Shown here: positions 1 through 10,951 of the stretch, in pieces | How positions within the stretch are numbered: the first letter of the stretch is position 1 | Layout: each line of letters starts with the position of its first letter | NCBI GenBank assembly: GCA_022836615.1 | Contig: MU405253.1 | Location: forward strand, 124,001-188,000 | DNA from: Annulohypoxylon bovei var. microspora | Lineage: Eukaryota; Ascomycota; Sordariomycetes; Xylariales; Hypoxylaceae | Reading direction: 5' to 3' | DNA: 64,000 bases | Translations under genes and position numbers: made by a program | The notes under the pieces: model-generated | Told to the model about the DNA's origin: nothing | Seen by the model: only the letters and a program-made list of their open reading frames with translations | Databases searched by the model: none

Positions 1-828
1 AGTTTCCAAAAATATCAATTGCTACGTATCGAATTGAAAGTGTTTCCCGGAGCATCGTCTCCACCATACTTTGCCTCTCTTGTCGTTGTCGTCAAGATTC
101 CTTGGAGGTAGGGTTACATCGCAGATTGCCGAGATTGCCTCACGACAAGCCGCGAACATCGTGATGTTATAACTTTGTAATACACCGATACGGCCCGATC
201 CATCAACGCCACGGTCAACGGTTTTATTTTATCACCTAAGTCTACGATTTCACATGTTTAAGCTCATTATCGTCTTAATGATATGGGTGTGATAATTAAG
301 GTTCTGACAAGTTACAAGTCCACAAGTGGCAGCGTTGAAGGACTCATCAAGGTATGCACCAATTAGCGTGCAGGAATCGATTGGCCGTTTGGACGTTGGA
401 TGATATCGGTTGCTCAATTATTTAGTCGTGCTTCTATTTAAACCCCAGGCACAACATCCGATGATTGAAAACGAACTCTTCTATGGTCTCACAGCATTTG
501 TCATTACTTACACAAACAAACAAAAAAGAAGAGAGGCGGAGGGAGGGAGAAAAGGAAGTATTGTCATCGAAATGCCTATGTTAGAATAAATATTCCACGG
601 TTGCTAGGTAGTAAAGAGGCATGGTATGCTCATAGAATACAGAACATCATTTTCACGACATCACCCAGAAACCCATATAGAAAGAAGAAAAATGTCAATG
701 TTAAAGGCCTCCGGAGGCTAAGTACAAGAATCGAAAGTAGCTCGCCCCGCAACCATAGACCCGAACGCCGCAGCCGATGCAATCAATGCTTTTCTACATA
801 TACCCACTCATCCATCGTCCACACCCCC
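1..828. other. Intergenic, no gene seen
   Basis: AT-rich sequence downstream of the lactonase-like gene, which ends at 829. A purine-rich run lies near 525-560. No RNA gene, repeat or supported coding region was recognised. The long plus-strand frame beginning near 601 runs antisense through the lactonase gene and is an artefact of that gene's GC-rich codons. Confidence 0.6.
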
Positions 829-1995
829 TCAGATCTGCCTCACGAACTGGGGCCCCATGAACTCCGTCGCGGCCAGCGCGGGCGCGACCAGCGTCGCGTA
901 CGGCATCGTAGCAACAGGCGTGGGGTCCAGCGCGCCGGAGTCCGGATCCCTCTTGAAGGCAGCGAGCCCGGCGTCGCCGCCCTGGTTCGCGACGAAAGCC
1001 ATGCTCTGCTGGGCGTCCGTGCTAAGGCTGAACATGCGCGGCCTCAGGCCACCCGTCGACACTGTCTCCCTATACTCCAGACCGGTGCCGTTCGTGGCGA
1101 GGACGAAGTGTGCGATGCTGTCGGTGGCGTTGCCGCTGATGCGGTTCGACACGTACACGTCGCGCATGTTGGCGGCGACCTGCAGCTCGCCGGCGGCGGC
1201 GCTGGTGGCGTTGGCGGGCGGGGTGCCACCGTAGGTGCTCTGCACCTGGACCTGGGTGAAGGCGATCGAGTCCGCCGTGTACGCCAGCTCGAACAGGAAC
1301 AGCTTGTTGGACAGCTCGCAGGCCAGCGCGTAGTAGGTCTTGCCGCCGCTCGTGACGAAGCCGCCGTGGCGCGGGCCCGTGCCCGTCGGCAGCGTCGCGT
1401 TGCCCGTGAACTCGAACTTGTCGTCCTTGCTGTCGAGCACGAGCACCGTATCTCCGCCCAGGTTGGGGATCACGAAGAAGCGGCCCGTGGGGTCCAGAAG
1501 CGCTTGGTGCGGGTGGTGCGCGCCTTGCGCGGGGTTGGGCACGCCCGGGATGGCGATCGTCTTTAGGAGCTTGGGGTTGTGGTCGGCGGCCGAGACGTCC
1601 CAGACGTCTACCGTGCCGTTTCCGTAGGCGGCGCCGACCATGCGAGTCTTGTCGGAGTTGAATTCCAGGAAAACAACTCCGGAAGAGCCATTGGCGCTAG
1701 ATGCAAGATCAAATTTGCTCAAGCCAGTGTCGAGCGTGAAAAGGCTGAGGTCGTTAGCGTTCTCGTCCACTGCGTATAGGGAATCCGGGTCCCTGTATAG
1801 AAGCCAACTAGGTGCGGTTCCGGCCGCAGTGTGGTTGCCAGTTATGGAGAATTCTTTTCCGTTGAAATCAGCAGTTAGGATCTGGAAAGGGGCGCCGATG
1901 ATAAGCTTCGTTGTCGAAGAACCATGGCAGCTCCGTTTCGTTGGCGCTGCGGAGGCCATGGTAAGAGTGAGGAGTGTTATGATGAGGTTATTCAT
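829..1995 (-). CDS. Secreted lactonase-family seven-bladed beta-propeller protein
   Basis: A 388-residue single-exon protein. Residues 1-17 form a short hydrophobic signal peptide (NLIITLLTLTMASA), so it is probably secreted. The rest resembles the 6-phosphogluconolactonase/3-carboxy-cis,cis-muconate cyclase (Lactonase, Pfam PF10282) family: it contains the HPHQA and GPRHGGF segments typical of this fold, propeller-strand phrases such as DVWDVS and SNRISG, and many N-glycosylation sequons (NGS, NGT, NAT, NHT). Family members fold as seven-bladed propellers; some bacterial members hydrolyse 6-phosphogluconolactone, but secreted fungal members have mostly unknown substrates. The start is chosen because it directly precedes the signal peptide. 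The length fits the family (about 350-400). Family membership is fairly secure; enzymatic activity is an inference. Confidence 0.85.
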   Translation of the reverse strand: MNNLIITLLTLTMASAAPTKRSCHGSSTTKLIIGAPFQILTADFNGKEFSITGNHTAAGTAPSWLLYRDPDSLYAVDENANDLSLFTLDTGLSKFDLASSANGSSGVVFLEFNSDKTRMVGAAYGNGTVDVWDVSAADHNPKLLKTIAIPGVPNPAQGAHHPHQALLDPTGRFFVIPNLGGDTVLVLDSKDDKFEFTGNATLPTGTGPRHGGFVTSGGKTYYALACELSNKLFLFELAYTADSIAFTQVQVQSTYGGTPPANATSAAAGELQVAANMRDVYVSNRISGNATDSIAHFVLATNGTGLEYRETVSTGGLRPRMFSLSTDAQQSMAFVANQGGDAGLAAFKRDPDSGALDPTPVATMPYATLVAPALAATEFMGPQFVRQI

Positions 1996-3432
1996 TTTCG
2001 GAATCTTTGGAGAAAATTGACTAAATATCTCAATGTTTGCTTAGGTCGTGCTTGCACGATTGTTTAAGTTGGTTTGTTAAGGAAAGTACCCAAGTAGGCG
2101 TTTGGCAACTACTACCTAGATAAGAACGGAAGGGTATAAATGGCAATTGTAGTTGTAATTGTAGTTTCCTTCAAGAACGAGAAGATCTCTTGTTGAAAGA
2201 TTGAAAGTCAATGTGAATAGAAGAAAACAAAGAGATTTAGTAATAATTATCCCAAATGTGCTCTTCAATGGCAATTGTGAATAAGATATTGTTTCTAATA
2301 TTGCTTAGTTAGTCTCTTTGGTAAGAAACAAAAGGTCTGAAATGGCAATAAAAGTGTCTATCTTGGGTACTTATTAGAACATTGGTCATGGATGATTCGC
2401 CGAGAGAATAATTCTTACTCACCTTAGAGTGTTCACATGCAGAAATGGACTGTAATGAACCGTTTAGACGTCATGAGAGGGGAAATTGACATACAGAATC
2501 GGACGAGGCAAATGATATAATATATCCAGGACCAGACAGATATAGAACGAAGATAGAACGAAGGAAGACACTCGGTCTTATTTTCACTTATTCTCATACA
2601 AGCAACCAACCTACATAAGAAGGCAGTTTGCCTTCCATTTCCCTGGTTTATGTACCTACCTAATTCGAGTGTAACGTCAAGCAGGGGCAAAGGGACCGAG
2701 AAGATCCTAAGACCAGCCTTATGAGTGCCCTTTTGCGTTTGTGCGGGGAGGCTGGCAGCTGTTCTCGGGACTTCTCCGACTTGAAAACATCTGGTTTGAT
2801 GGTTTGCTATGGTTGACTGGTTGTAAGCTTCCATGTGCCATGTAGGTATGTTGCCAAAATAGCCCCGTTTCCCCTGCAGTAGTCCCGTGGTACTGACAAT
2901 GACGGCCAAGATCGTCAGGTAGGCGCAGATTATGCCGGTTTGCTATTGATAGGCCGCGTTTCGATCCTACGCTGGCTTAGTGCTCCATAGCTCCCTTAGG
3001 TCCCGAATTTGGCGTCTTATGGCGGTCCTACCGTCCAATCGTCTACCAAACTCCACTAGCTTTTCAGAACGGCAAAAAAGTAAGGAGTAAGAGGATTCAT
3101 AATGTATACAGAGCTAACAATACTTGAAACATTTCATCTATGCGAGAAAAAAAGTAAATATGAGACGGGAGGATATCAGATATTCATAAGTTATTACGTA
3201 TCGTACTTCGTAGACAAATGAAAATAGCCAGATAGCCTCTACATGACGCCATCAAATAAGAAAAAATCTAGTTAGGGGTTAGTTTGGTACCTTAGGTACG
3301 GCAATAGCCATTCATCTAAACACAACACCGCCCCAAGCCAAAAGCCCAGTCCAGCCCAACTCAACTCCTTACTTCTTCCACCGTCACGACCACCCTCAGC
3401 CTCCCCAACTCCTTAACTCCGTAGGTAACTAA
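1996..3432. other. Intergenic, promoter side of the lactonase gene
   Basis: About 1.4 kb between two minus-strand genes. It should hold the promoter of the lactonase gene (just above 1995) and the 3' flank of the SDR gene. One minus-strand open frame of 158 residues (2433-2909) has no recognisable domain and an unnatural composition, so it is not called as a gene. No repeat or RNA gene was seen. Confidence 0.5.
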
Positions 3433-4233
3433 TTACCAAGTAATCGTAACAACCCTATTCTCAAACGCGCCCTCCCCCTCCCCCTCCCTCCCCACCGCGC
3501 CTAGCAAATTCTCAAAGATCCACCTCCCCGCATCATCCCTCGAGATGCCGTAGCCCACCGGCGGGCAGTCGTCGACACCACTCCTGACCTTCCTCGCCGG
3601 CACCGCGTCGTCGGTCAGCAGGCTCGGCCGCACGATCGAGTAGCTGCAGCCCCTCGCCGCCGCGCCGCCCGTGAGCAGGCGCTCCGTGGCCAGCTTGTCC
3701 TCGTGCGGCACCTTGAGCATGAACTTGTAGATGGGCAGCGTGGCCAGCGGGAAGTCGCGCCCGGCCGCGCTGATGCCGCACGTGCTGACGACGACGATGC
3801 GCGGGCGCCACTGTGTCTGTGTCTGTGTCTGTGCCGGGGCGGCGGCGCGCACGCGGTCGATGGCTTCGAGCAGCGTCTTCATGCCGTTCTCGCACACGTG
3901 CGGGTCGTCGATCGTCATCTTCGCGAACTGGAACTGGCCGCCGATGGACGACATCACCATGTCCGCCGGCCTCGGGTTGGGAGTGGTGGTCGTAGGGGAG
4001 GGGAGCAGGCAGCGGGCTACGGCGGCGACGTCGTGCGCGTTCCCCTGCACGACCGCGAGGTTCGGGTGCTGCGCCGCCGGGAACCGGTCTGTGAGCTTGC
4101 TCGGCGTGCGGCAGAGCGCGATGCACGTGTGGCCCGCGGCCAGAGCCCGGGTCAGGGCCGCAAGGCCGACGCCGCCTGAGGCGCCGAGGAAGGCGATGGT
4201 CTTCTTGGTGCTTGGGTTGCTTGATAACGACAT
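3433..4233 (-). CDS. NAD(P)-binding Rossmann protein, atypical SDR / NmrA-like
   Basis: A 266-residue intronless protein. The N-terminus has a beta strand followed by a dinucleotide-binding loop, IAFLGASGGVGLAAL at about residues 12-26 (GxxGxxG type), then an acidic or basic turn (ALCRTPSKL) as in NmrA/SDR_a5 proteins. Later come VVQGNAHD (the third strand region), RIVVVSTCG (strand with Ser) and SYSIVRPSLL, a motif of extended and atypical SDRs. It probably binds NAD(P)H as a reductase, epimerase or redox sensor; the substrate cannot be told. A low-complexity AQTQTQTQ stretch comes from a short TGTGTC tandem near 3811-3834, likely a surface loop that varies in length. The coding region is much more GC-rich than its flanks. 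The family is well supported; the function is open. Confidence 0.85.
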   Translation of the reverse strand: MSLSSNPSTKKTIAFLGASGGVGLAALTRALAAGHTCIALCRTPSKLTDRFPAAQHPNLAVVQGNAHDVAAVARCLLPSPTTTTPNPRPADMVMSSIGGQFQFAKMTIDDPHVCENGMKTLLEAIDRVRAAAPAQTQTQTQWRPRIVVVSTCGISAAGRDFPLATLPIYKFMLKVPHEDKLATERLLTGGAAARGCSYSIVRPSLLTDDAVPARKVRSGVDDCPPVGYGISRDDAGRWIFENLLGAVGREGEGEGAFENRVVTITW

Positions 4234-5787
4234 TTTGGGTTGAGTTGGGTTGGTGTTGTGTAAGTGAGTATACAGGATTGTGAGAGTTATTGGGTATTGG
4301 CAGTGTATATGCGTAAGTACTAGATTGTCTGATATGTTATATAGGTAGGTACTTAAGTAGGTAGTAGACTTGAATGTGTGATACTGATGGTAAACGATAT
4401 TCTAACTCCCATCTCAAGGGAAATGATCCTTTTTATCTTCACTCTACGTAGACGATCCATCGCAGGTAAGGATCTTACTTTACTACAAATTACTCACAAT
4501 TGCTAAGGAGATCCGCATGTTTCTCGCAGCTAAAAGCGAGACGGGCGAGTTTCGATACGTTGCAATATAGCAATTGAGCGAAAATGAGGCGCGATCTCGC
4601 GCATTATTCGGGCGGTAGAATCCATCATTCTACAACCGGTATCGTCGCTGTGGCTATGCCGGGGGTGGGGGTAGTTAAACCTCGGCCTTCTCTTTTGATT
4701 GGCGATATCAAGAAAAGGAGAACATCCTACTAGGCAGTCAGTTATTGAGACTCAAATTACGCTGGTGACTTTTCCCCAGTGGCTAGACCATAGCATTGTT
4801 CAATCGGGCTATTTGGCATCAGTCGTAGTTCCAACCCGCGACCGTTCAAGTTCGGAGATCGAGAGCTCATCCGCCTCAGATTCGGTACTATGCCGCAGGA
4901 GCACGAAATTCCCCCGACTCGCAAGAGACCGACACGGATCCGAAATAAACGACATCGGAGCGCTCAGTGGTCTACTCTGAATGTATTTATCTCTAATATT
5001 GCCTTCATCATATAGCTAGACGAATATTCAATGGTGAATTTCTTCATTGTAGGCAAAGATGACTTGCTGGTGTCGAAGAAGGGATTCGTTATGAGCGAGC
5101 AACTCAAGCGAAGACGGTAAAATAAGATGCCGTGAAAGACAACATATTCAGATACCGGCTCAGAAGGGGCTGTGGTTATATCGAGAGGTAAGAGGGTTCG
5201 ACAAGATAAATCACCAAGGATGGCCATAAACGGGACGAGCTTAGATATCCGCGCAACTAATATAACCTAACATCGGCGAACGGAGTGGTCTGGTTGGCTC
5301 ATAGGCCTGTTAGATATGCTTAATCAAGGGTGCTTAAATCCTATTTTCGCATCACACAACACATCATCATTTAAAGTCAGGATCAAAATATCCTCATTCC
5401 GAGTTCCTCGTCGCCTATATACAAGCTACTTTTGCTTTTGCTTTTGGTCTCCCCTCAGTCGAGACCCCACGCAACCACGACGCCTCAGCAGCCAACCGGC
5501 AGCGAGACCGCGTCGGTCCGCAAAGTCCACGTGCATACATACAGTAAGGAGCGGACGGCATCGCGCCATTACCTCCTCAGTGATACAGTGCAGCACAGCA
5601 CCCACCACCCACCCACGCCTTCAATGGCATGGCATGGCATGGTATCTCATTAAACTCGAGTCGTTTGGAGGACCGCGCAGGTCCCCGCCCCATTAGAATA
5701 GCCCGATTAAAACACCCTTATTCTCATTATTGAAATATGTATACGAACGAAATGCGGGATTTCATCTCCGCCTTTGCTGCGGATGGC
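4234..5787. other. Intergenic, AT-rich
   Basis: Holds the promoter of the SDR gene at its left end and the 3' flank of the Crh-like gene at its right end. Small frames (for example 4964-5227 and 5316-5696) have no family resemblance. A short GGCAT/ATGGC iteration sits near 5626-5642. No RNA gene or element was recognised. Confidence 0.5.
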
Positions 5788-7240
5788 TTACATCCATAGC
5801 ATGGCGGCGACGGCGATCAGAGCCGCGAATGCGCTCGCACCGAGGACGCGTTCTTGCCGCACACCTTCGTTTGAGCTGCCGCTGTCGCTGGATCCGCAGT
5901 CCTGTTGGAAGCCGTCGGTGCAGGATGCGCTGGGGGCACTGCCAGCACTAGTAGCACTGTCGGAATCGCCGCTACTTCCTCCGGCAGCCTGGCCGTTGGT
6001 GCCGGGGCCGCCACCGCTGAGGCCGGGAATGACCTCCTGCGAGGTCCCCGACGCGCTTGACGAGCTTGGGTAGTCCTTGTCCATATCCAAGCCGGTTCCC
6101 AGCAGCGATTTCAGGACCGTGTCCGAGTCGCCGTCCACAACGGTGTCATTAGTTCCCTTTACGTTGTTGTAAGTGTAACTCTTGCCCGAGTTCGTGCCAG
6201 GTGCTTTATCGGTCTTGTAGCACTCGATGGAGACCTCGCCTACGCTAGCGTAGTAGTAACCATCCTTCTTGATGTCGGCGCTGTTCCAGTCGATCAATCC
6301 ACCAGCCCAGTCAATCGTCCCTTGGCCGTTCTTGTCAGAACCGCCAGGCCAGATAGAAAGTTGGACACGGGCGGGTGTCTGGGGGTAGTCCCATTGGTTA
6401 GAGGTAGCATTCCACGTCTTAGACTTTAATTGCGTTCGACCCAGCTTGCCATCTACAAACCACTGGATCTGGTCCGGAGTCCATTGGATCTCGTACTCGT
6501 GCCAATTGTCGTTGGTATCCGAGAGACCTGTGATGTTCGTCGAATGTGTATCTGCAAATCTAGTTAGCATCGAGGATCCGTGACATGCGCTTCTGAATGG
6601 GTAGAGATCCTACAGTCAGGTATGGCTTGGAAATAGTAGTTGGTTTGCGCAATATCCAGCTCGGTACCAACCCACTCGAAGTCGATCTCGTCCTTCATGT
6701 CACTAAGCAGAATGAAGGCTGTGACGACACCCGCGTCCTTTCCCGTCTTAATCTTAGCCTTTACGTTTCCATACCACATGTAAACGGTTGAGGCTAGAAC
6801 GGTTCCAGCAGAGTCCTGAGGCATAGTCAAAAGGACATTGCCACTGTGAGCGAGGGGTGTGCCTTGAGCAACCCAATCAGCTTTGCTAGCGTCACCGAGA
6901 TATTTCGAAACGTCAACGATACGGTCGGTGTTTTCCATCGACATCGTCCGGTCCTGACATACAGGCTCGGGAACACACGCATCGAGAGAGAAGGACATGC
7001 GCGGATCACATCCACCCAAGCAGTACGCGCCAACACCGCATTGGCCGTATTCTATAGCAGTCTCGAGTTAGATTATATGTGTCAAGATATTATATAGGAA
7101 GCATGTGTCTACTTACGAGAGCAGCATGGGGTTTCCTTCGGGCACTTCTGAGTTAGAGAGCATGAGGCTGCGGTGTCAGCTAGTACAACTGTGGACGCGC
7201 CTAATAAGGCCAACGCCACGGCTGGTATGGTTCGGAACAT
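5788..7240 (-). CDS. Crh-like GPI-anchored chitin-glucan transglycosylase (GH16)
   Basis: Three exons: 7240-7117, 7051-6614 and 6551-5788, joined by GT-AG introns of 65 and 62 nt, giving 441 residues. Order: signal peptide (about 1-19), a Cys-rich segment with CCSQYGQCGVGAYCLGGC, then the GH16 catalytic domain with the motif DEIDFEW around residues 162-168, where the two Glu are the expected nucleophile and acid/base. Next come the WHEYEIQW and IQWFVDGK strands, a Ser/Gly-rich linker, and a hydrophobic tail (FAALIAVAAMLW) typical of GPI attachment. Crh enzymes (Crh1, Utr2 in yeast; Crh1-5 in Aspergillus) join chitin to beta-glucan in the wall. The start at 7240 is chosen because it supplies the signal peptide and continues in phase into the Cys-rich module. 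The family is very well supported; the exact paralogue is not assigned. Confidence 0.93.
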
Positions 7241-8061
7241 GTTGTGATAATTATTGCTTTTCCAAGCAAGCACAACTTGTGACTAAAATTAAGGTATTAT
7301 TATATCTGGAGTAAGATATGTACTGAAAGTTGAAAGTGGTGCGCGGGTCGAGTCGCGTGCGTGTTCGTATAAATACAGCACTTGCTACTCGAACTGCTCG
7401 AAGCAGGTAAAGCGAATGAAGTCGAGAAACAATATATACGACTTAGTTGTGGATATCTGATCGTCGACTTGGTCCACAACAATCGACACTTCCTTTTACG
7501 AGTTGGTGTTGGCGTTGACGAGGTAAGCAACTGCCAAGCCGAGGAAGGCGTGTATATGAATCCCACAAAGGGGAAGAACAATAGGAGGACTCAACGAGTC
7601 GGTCGACTTATATTATGTTAGGTAGGCAGGTATGTATGTAAGTATTGACAAACTGTGATCTCCTTTTCGCATGGACCACTTTCAGCTATTTCAGCTATTC
7701 ACGCAGCTAAGCTAGCCGTGCTGTAATCGGGTGTTTCAAGCGAGAGTAATCGGAAGCGATCGAGGCGAACCCTTTTTTAGGAGGCTCAAAATAACGACTG
7801 AAATTAATATTACCTACTAATAAAGGTAGATAACAAGACAAAGGCAAGGGAGCTGAGAAATCACTAAACGTAAAAACGTCAAAGAAGTGATCACGGCCTA
7901 CCACCCGCTAAGAAAATGCATAAAACAGAAAAGCGAAAGGCATTCCCAAAAAATTGGGTAAATGTATGGGTTGATGAGAGGGAGGAGAAAGAAAGGAGGA
8001 AGATCAGACCGAACTGGGAATACGAATGAATGGATGATTCCCATGTGTTCGAGAAAGAGAC

Positions 8062-8112
8062 CTGAGCCAGTCCTGAGCCAGTACTGAGCCGACATGAGCC
8101 AGACTTGGCTCA
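8062..8112. repeat. Phased TGAGCCAG direct repeats with one inverted copy
   Basis: Four copies of TGAGCC(A/G) begin at 8063, 8074, 8085 and 8095, that is, spaced 11, 11 and 10 bp, so they fall on the same face of the helix. They are followed by the inverted form TTGGCTCA at 8105-8112. This is seen directly. A binding-site array for a DNA-binding protein is an inference; it lies about 0.8 kb upstream of the Crh-like start. Confidence 0.6.
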
Positions 8113-8884
8113 CATCTTCAAAGCCTTGGAAATCGGTTAAGGAGATGGATGCATGGTTGTAATTGTGGATGTAAGCAAGTAAGTTACTCGCTTGGGAATA
8201 GTGAGAAAAAACCGTTGTGGGTCCCGATGCTAGCGTGCTAGTCAATGCGAATTAACTTCCGCCCCGTTCTTACCGTTTGTGCCACTAACCTGCCAAAAAA
8301 GCTTCAGATTGACAGGCGCTTGGAGGTGTGGAGTAACCATGAGATCCAATAAACCTTGTGTCATTGGATCGTTTAATGTCGTACAGTGCTTACTATTATT
8401 TATAATCTAACTAACACTGTTTTAGCTATCTTTTTACGGTCCAAAATCTCGTATTTTTTCTTGAATGATCACCAACTAAGAGAGTTCCTAAAAGAGTTTG
8501 AGAGAAACCAACAATATCGATCAGAAGCTTTTAAAACCTCGTCTATCTAGGTTATGTATACTTTAGAATAATCGTCAAGATCGAATATTACTGTATATAT
8601 ATAATACGAACGTTTATCTAGGTAAGCAGATGTTCTCGACTAACCTATTTCAACATCCAAGACTCTTAAGATGAGTCCATTCTCCTATAAAAATGCCAAG
8701 CCACCCATGTCTAAGCTAGACAAAGTGATTGTCAGTTTATTCTATTCGTTACCTACTACTCGGTACGCGATGTCTAAGACCAGTTTATTTATAATCTACC
8801 TTAGTAAGAGACGCGTTGTTGACTACATTCCTTAACAATATTATAGCCGGCAACAAAACTGTCAGCAAAGCGGTAGGCTCTGGC

Positions 8885-8898
8885 TACCTACCTAGGTA
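8885..8898. repeat. Palindromic TACCTAGGTA-type motif
   Basis: TACCTACCTAGGTA is seen here. It is one of at least ten intergenic occurrences of the core TACCTAGGTA in the window; the others start at 9859, 17858, 19697, 20932, 21678, 22553, 29456, 32351 and 60147. The core is its own reverse complement. Function unknown. Confidence 0.7.
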
Positions 8899-10015
8899 CG
8901 GACATAAAATATCACCTATAGACTGGGGAACTGCAATACTGGACCAAATGGAACACACGGCAACGTGAGATAAGACGAATAGGTAAGATGAAGAAAAGCC
9001 AATCATTTTAATATATGTCGTGTCACAGCATGATTCCTTTAAAGATTTCTTAGACCGAACCCCTAAGTATTGATCTACAGGCGATCAGGATAGGCAAGAT
9101 TACGCCGTACAATATTTCGCTCTTCCCCCTATTCTCCGCGAGGTGAGTCCGTCACCTTGGAAAGCCACAGGATTACCGCAACGGAGCGAGGAAAGCCGAC
9201 GCTCTCGCTGCAAGGGATGGAGCCGCGCAAGTGACGTCGACAATTTCCGTAGATGTACTTCTACGTAGCGACACAGTGTTTCATGCACCCCAGAATTTCA
9301 ACGGGATGATCCGATCTGTTTGCTGCCGTCAGTTAAGGTTAATAAATGGATTCACCCCAAGTCTTCCAACGGGGTGGAATCGAACTTTGACGCGTCATCC
9401 GCTAATACAACCGGTTACAAGTAAAGCACCGGTAAGATCTAGTGCAATTTGATGTTCGACGATACAGATGGTTTGACACTAGATGAGGTACAGGTGACGT
9501 ATTTTCAGCCCTATGCTTCGAGATGTCGAGCAACGTTGTACAGTTCTGTATCTGGCAGATCTGGTCAAGAAAGCCCACGAATCAACACGTTGAGATAGGC
9601 ATAAAGGTATTAAGAGGTCTCCTTGTTAAAAACCAATATGGCCCTGTCGAATAAATCTTGTAAGCATGTTCCTAGATACTGATAAACTGATTCTCTCGAT
9701 GTTGGATGTGAGTCTCATATTTGACTTTTCTCCACGATGTGAACAACTGACATATAACAGTTAAGTTATATGACAGTAATACCTGTGCCGCGTTAATCTA
9801 TATCATGTCTATATACTCGTCGTGATATGGGGGATTATCATAAAATTGAACTCTCCTATACCTAGGTAAGTAGGTAGGTAATGCTTCATAGAACTGTATG
9901 TCCTAATATATACCAACATAACATTCATCACACAGCTCCCTCACACTTAAATCCCAACACCAGCACCAACACAACACATATAAAAGCCAACCCCGGTCCA
10001 TTCCATTCCATCCCA

Positions 10016-10951
10016 TCAGAACAAATACTCCCCCGCAAACGCCAACCCCTGATGCACCACAGTCCTCAGCTCCTCCGCCATCGGCAGCGCCTCGGCGCGG
10101 CTGAAGCTAGCCCAGACCAGCTCGTCGTGGTCTCGCGACCGGATCCCCAGGTCCTCGTGGCTCTGCACCAGCACCGCGTAGTTGAGCTGCAGGCACTCCC
10201 TGCGCAGCACCAGCTGCGGGTTGTGGATGGGCGAGCGCCGCGACGCGCTGCGGTGCATGGTCCTGCTGCTCCCGCTCCCGCTACCACTCCCCCCGACGCT
10301 CCCGCCGGGAGACCCGGAAGTCAGCGTAGCGCCGTCGAGGATCGACACGGACAGGTCGGTGCTGCTATCATCGCCATCGCCGTCGCCGTTGCCGTTCCCG
10401 GCGCTACCGTGGTCGGCGGTGAAGATGCCCACGCCGTCGTCGTCCCAGTCGAGGATGCGCACCTCGCTGACGTGGCGCACGTCCTGCAGCGCGCCCAGCA
10501 CGCGCACCACGCGCAGCCCCGTCTGCTCGGCCACGCGCCGCGCCACCGCCGCCGAGATGCAGAAGTCCGTGTCGCGGACCTTGCCGCCGGGGAGTTCCCA
10601 TATGCCGCTGCCGCCCTTTACCCCCCTATCCTCTTGGTGATGGAGCGGTTGTCTGTTCCGCCGGCTCTCGCGGCGACAGACCGGCGACACGCCAGGAAGG
10701 CTAGGGAGGGTAGGTGTAGGCGTAGACGAAGAGGCCTCGGACTCGTCGGCAGAGCCCGAGCGGCGCAGCAGCAGGACCGAGGGCCGGGAGCTGTGCGCGT
10801 CCATGCGGAAGATGCACACGCCGATGTACAGCTTGTCGGCGGGCCGGACGGCGCGGATGGCGTCGAGGTACTGGGCGCGCGACATAGCGAGGACCGTCTT
10901 CTGCGCGTGCGAGAGCGTCGTCTTCCTGAACGATGTTGTGGCCGTCGCCAT
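10016..10951 (-). CDS. Nudix-fold protein with degenerate Nudix box
   Basis: A 311-residue protein read as one exon. After DKLYIGVCIFRMD, a typical first Nudix strand, there is a long disordered Ser/Pro insert, then IWELPGGKV followed by a helix and loop RRVAEQTGLRV at about residues 145-175. This is the layout of the Nudix box (GX5EX7REUXEEXGU), but the spacing is one residue longer and two key Glu are replaced: the Glu after the conserved Arg is Arg, and the second Glu of the EE pair is Gln; one Glu remains. Acidic and Gly-rich inserts (DGDGDD, GSGSGSS) interrupt the C-terminal part. Nudix enzymes cleave nucleoside diphosphates linked to other groups with Mg2+. Here binding without catalysis, or weak activity, is more likely. 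Codons are strongly GC-rich. The start MATATT at 10951 is used; the fold is confident, the activity is not. Confidence 0.8.
   Translation of the reverse strand: MATATTSFRKTTLSHAQKTVLAMSRAQYLDAIRAVRPADKLYIGVCIFRMDAHSSRPSVLLLRRSGSADESEASSSTPTPTLPSLPGVSPVCRRESRRNRQPLHHQEDRGVKGGSGIWELPGGKVRDTDFCISAAVARRVAEQTGLRVVRVLGALQDVRHVSEVRILDWDDDGVGIFTADHGSAGNGNGDGDGDDSSTDLSVSILDGATLTSGSPGGSVGGSGSGSGSSRTMHRSASRRSPIHNPQLVLRRECLQLNYAVLVQSHEDLGIRSRDHDELVWASFSRAEALPMAEELRTVVHQGLAFAGEYLF

Larger units (their letters stand above)
7241..10015. other. Long intergenic region with short repeats
   Basis: About 2.8 kb that starts with the Crh-like promoter. It contains a phased TGAGCCAG repeat array at 8062-8112 and palindromic TACCTAGGTA motifs at 8885-8898 and 9859-9880. 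Small frames at 7300-8245 show no domain. A weak tRNA-like stretch at about 9365-9460 was examined and rejected. No gene is supported. Confidence 0.55.

Noticed and set aside
601..1566. Long plus-strand open frame of 321 codons
   Set aside because: It is antisense to the lactonase-like gene, rich in Arg/Gly/Val from GC-biased codons, and has no domain.
2433..2909. Minus-strand frame of 158 codons
   Set aside because: It has no recognisable family and mixed, non-coding-like composition, and no supporting splice or start context.
9365..9460. tRNA-like stretch on the minus strand (TTCGATTCC after a Thr-like CTTGTAA loop)
   Set aside because: The T arm does not pair, the loop of the supposed anticodon arm is too long and no acceptor stem can be formed.
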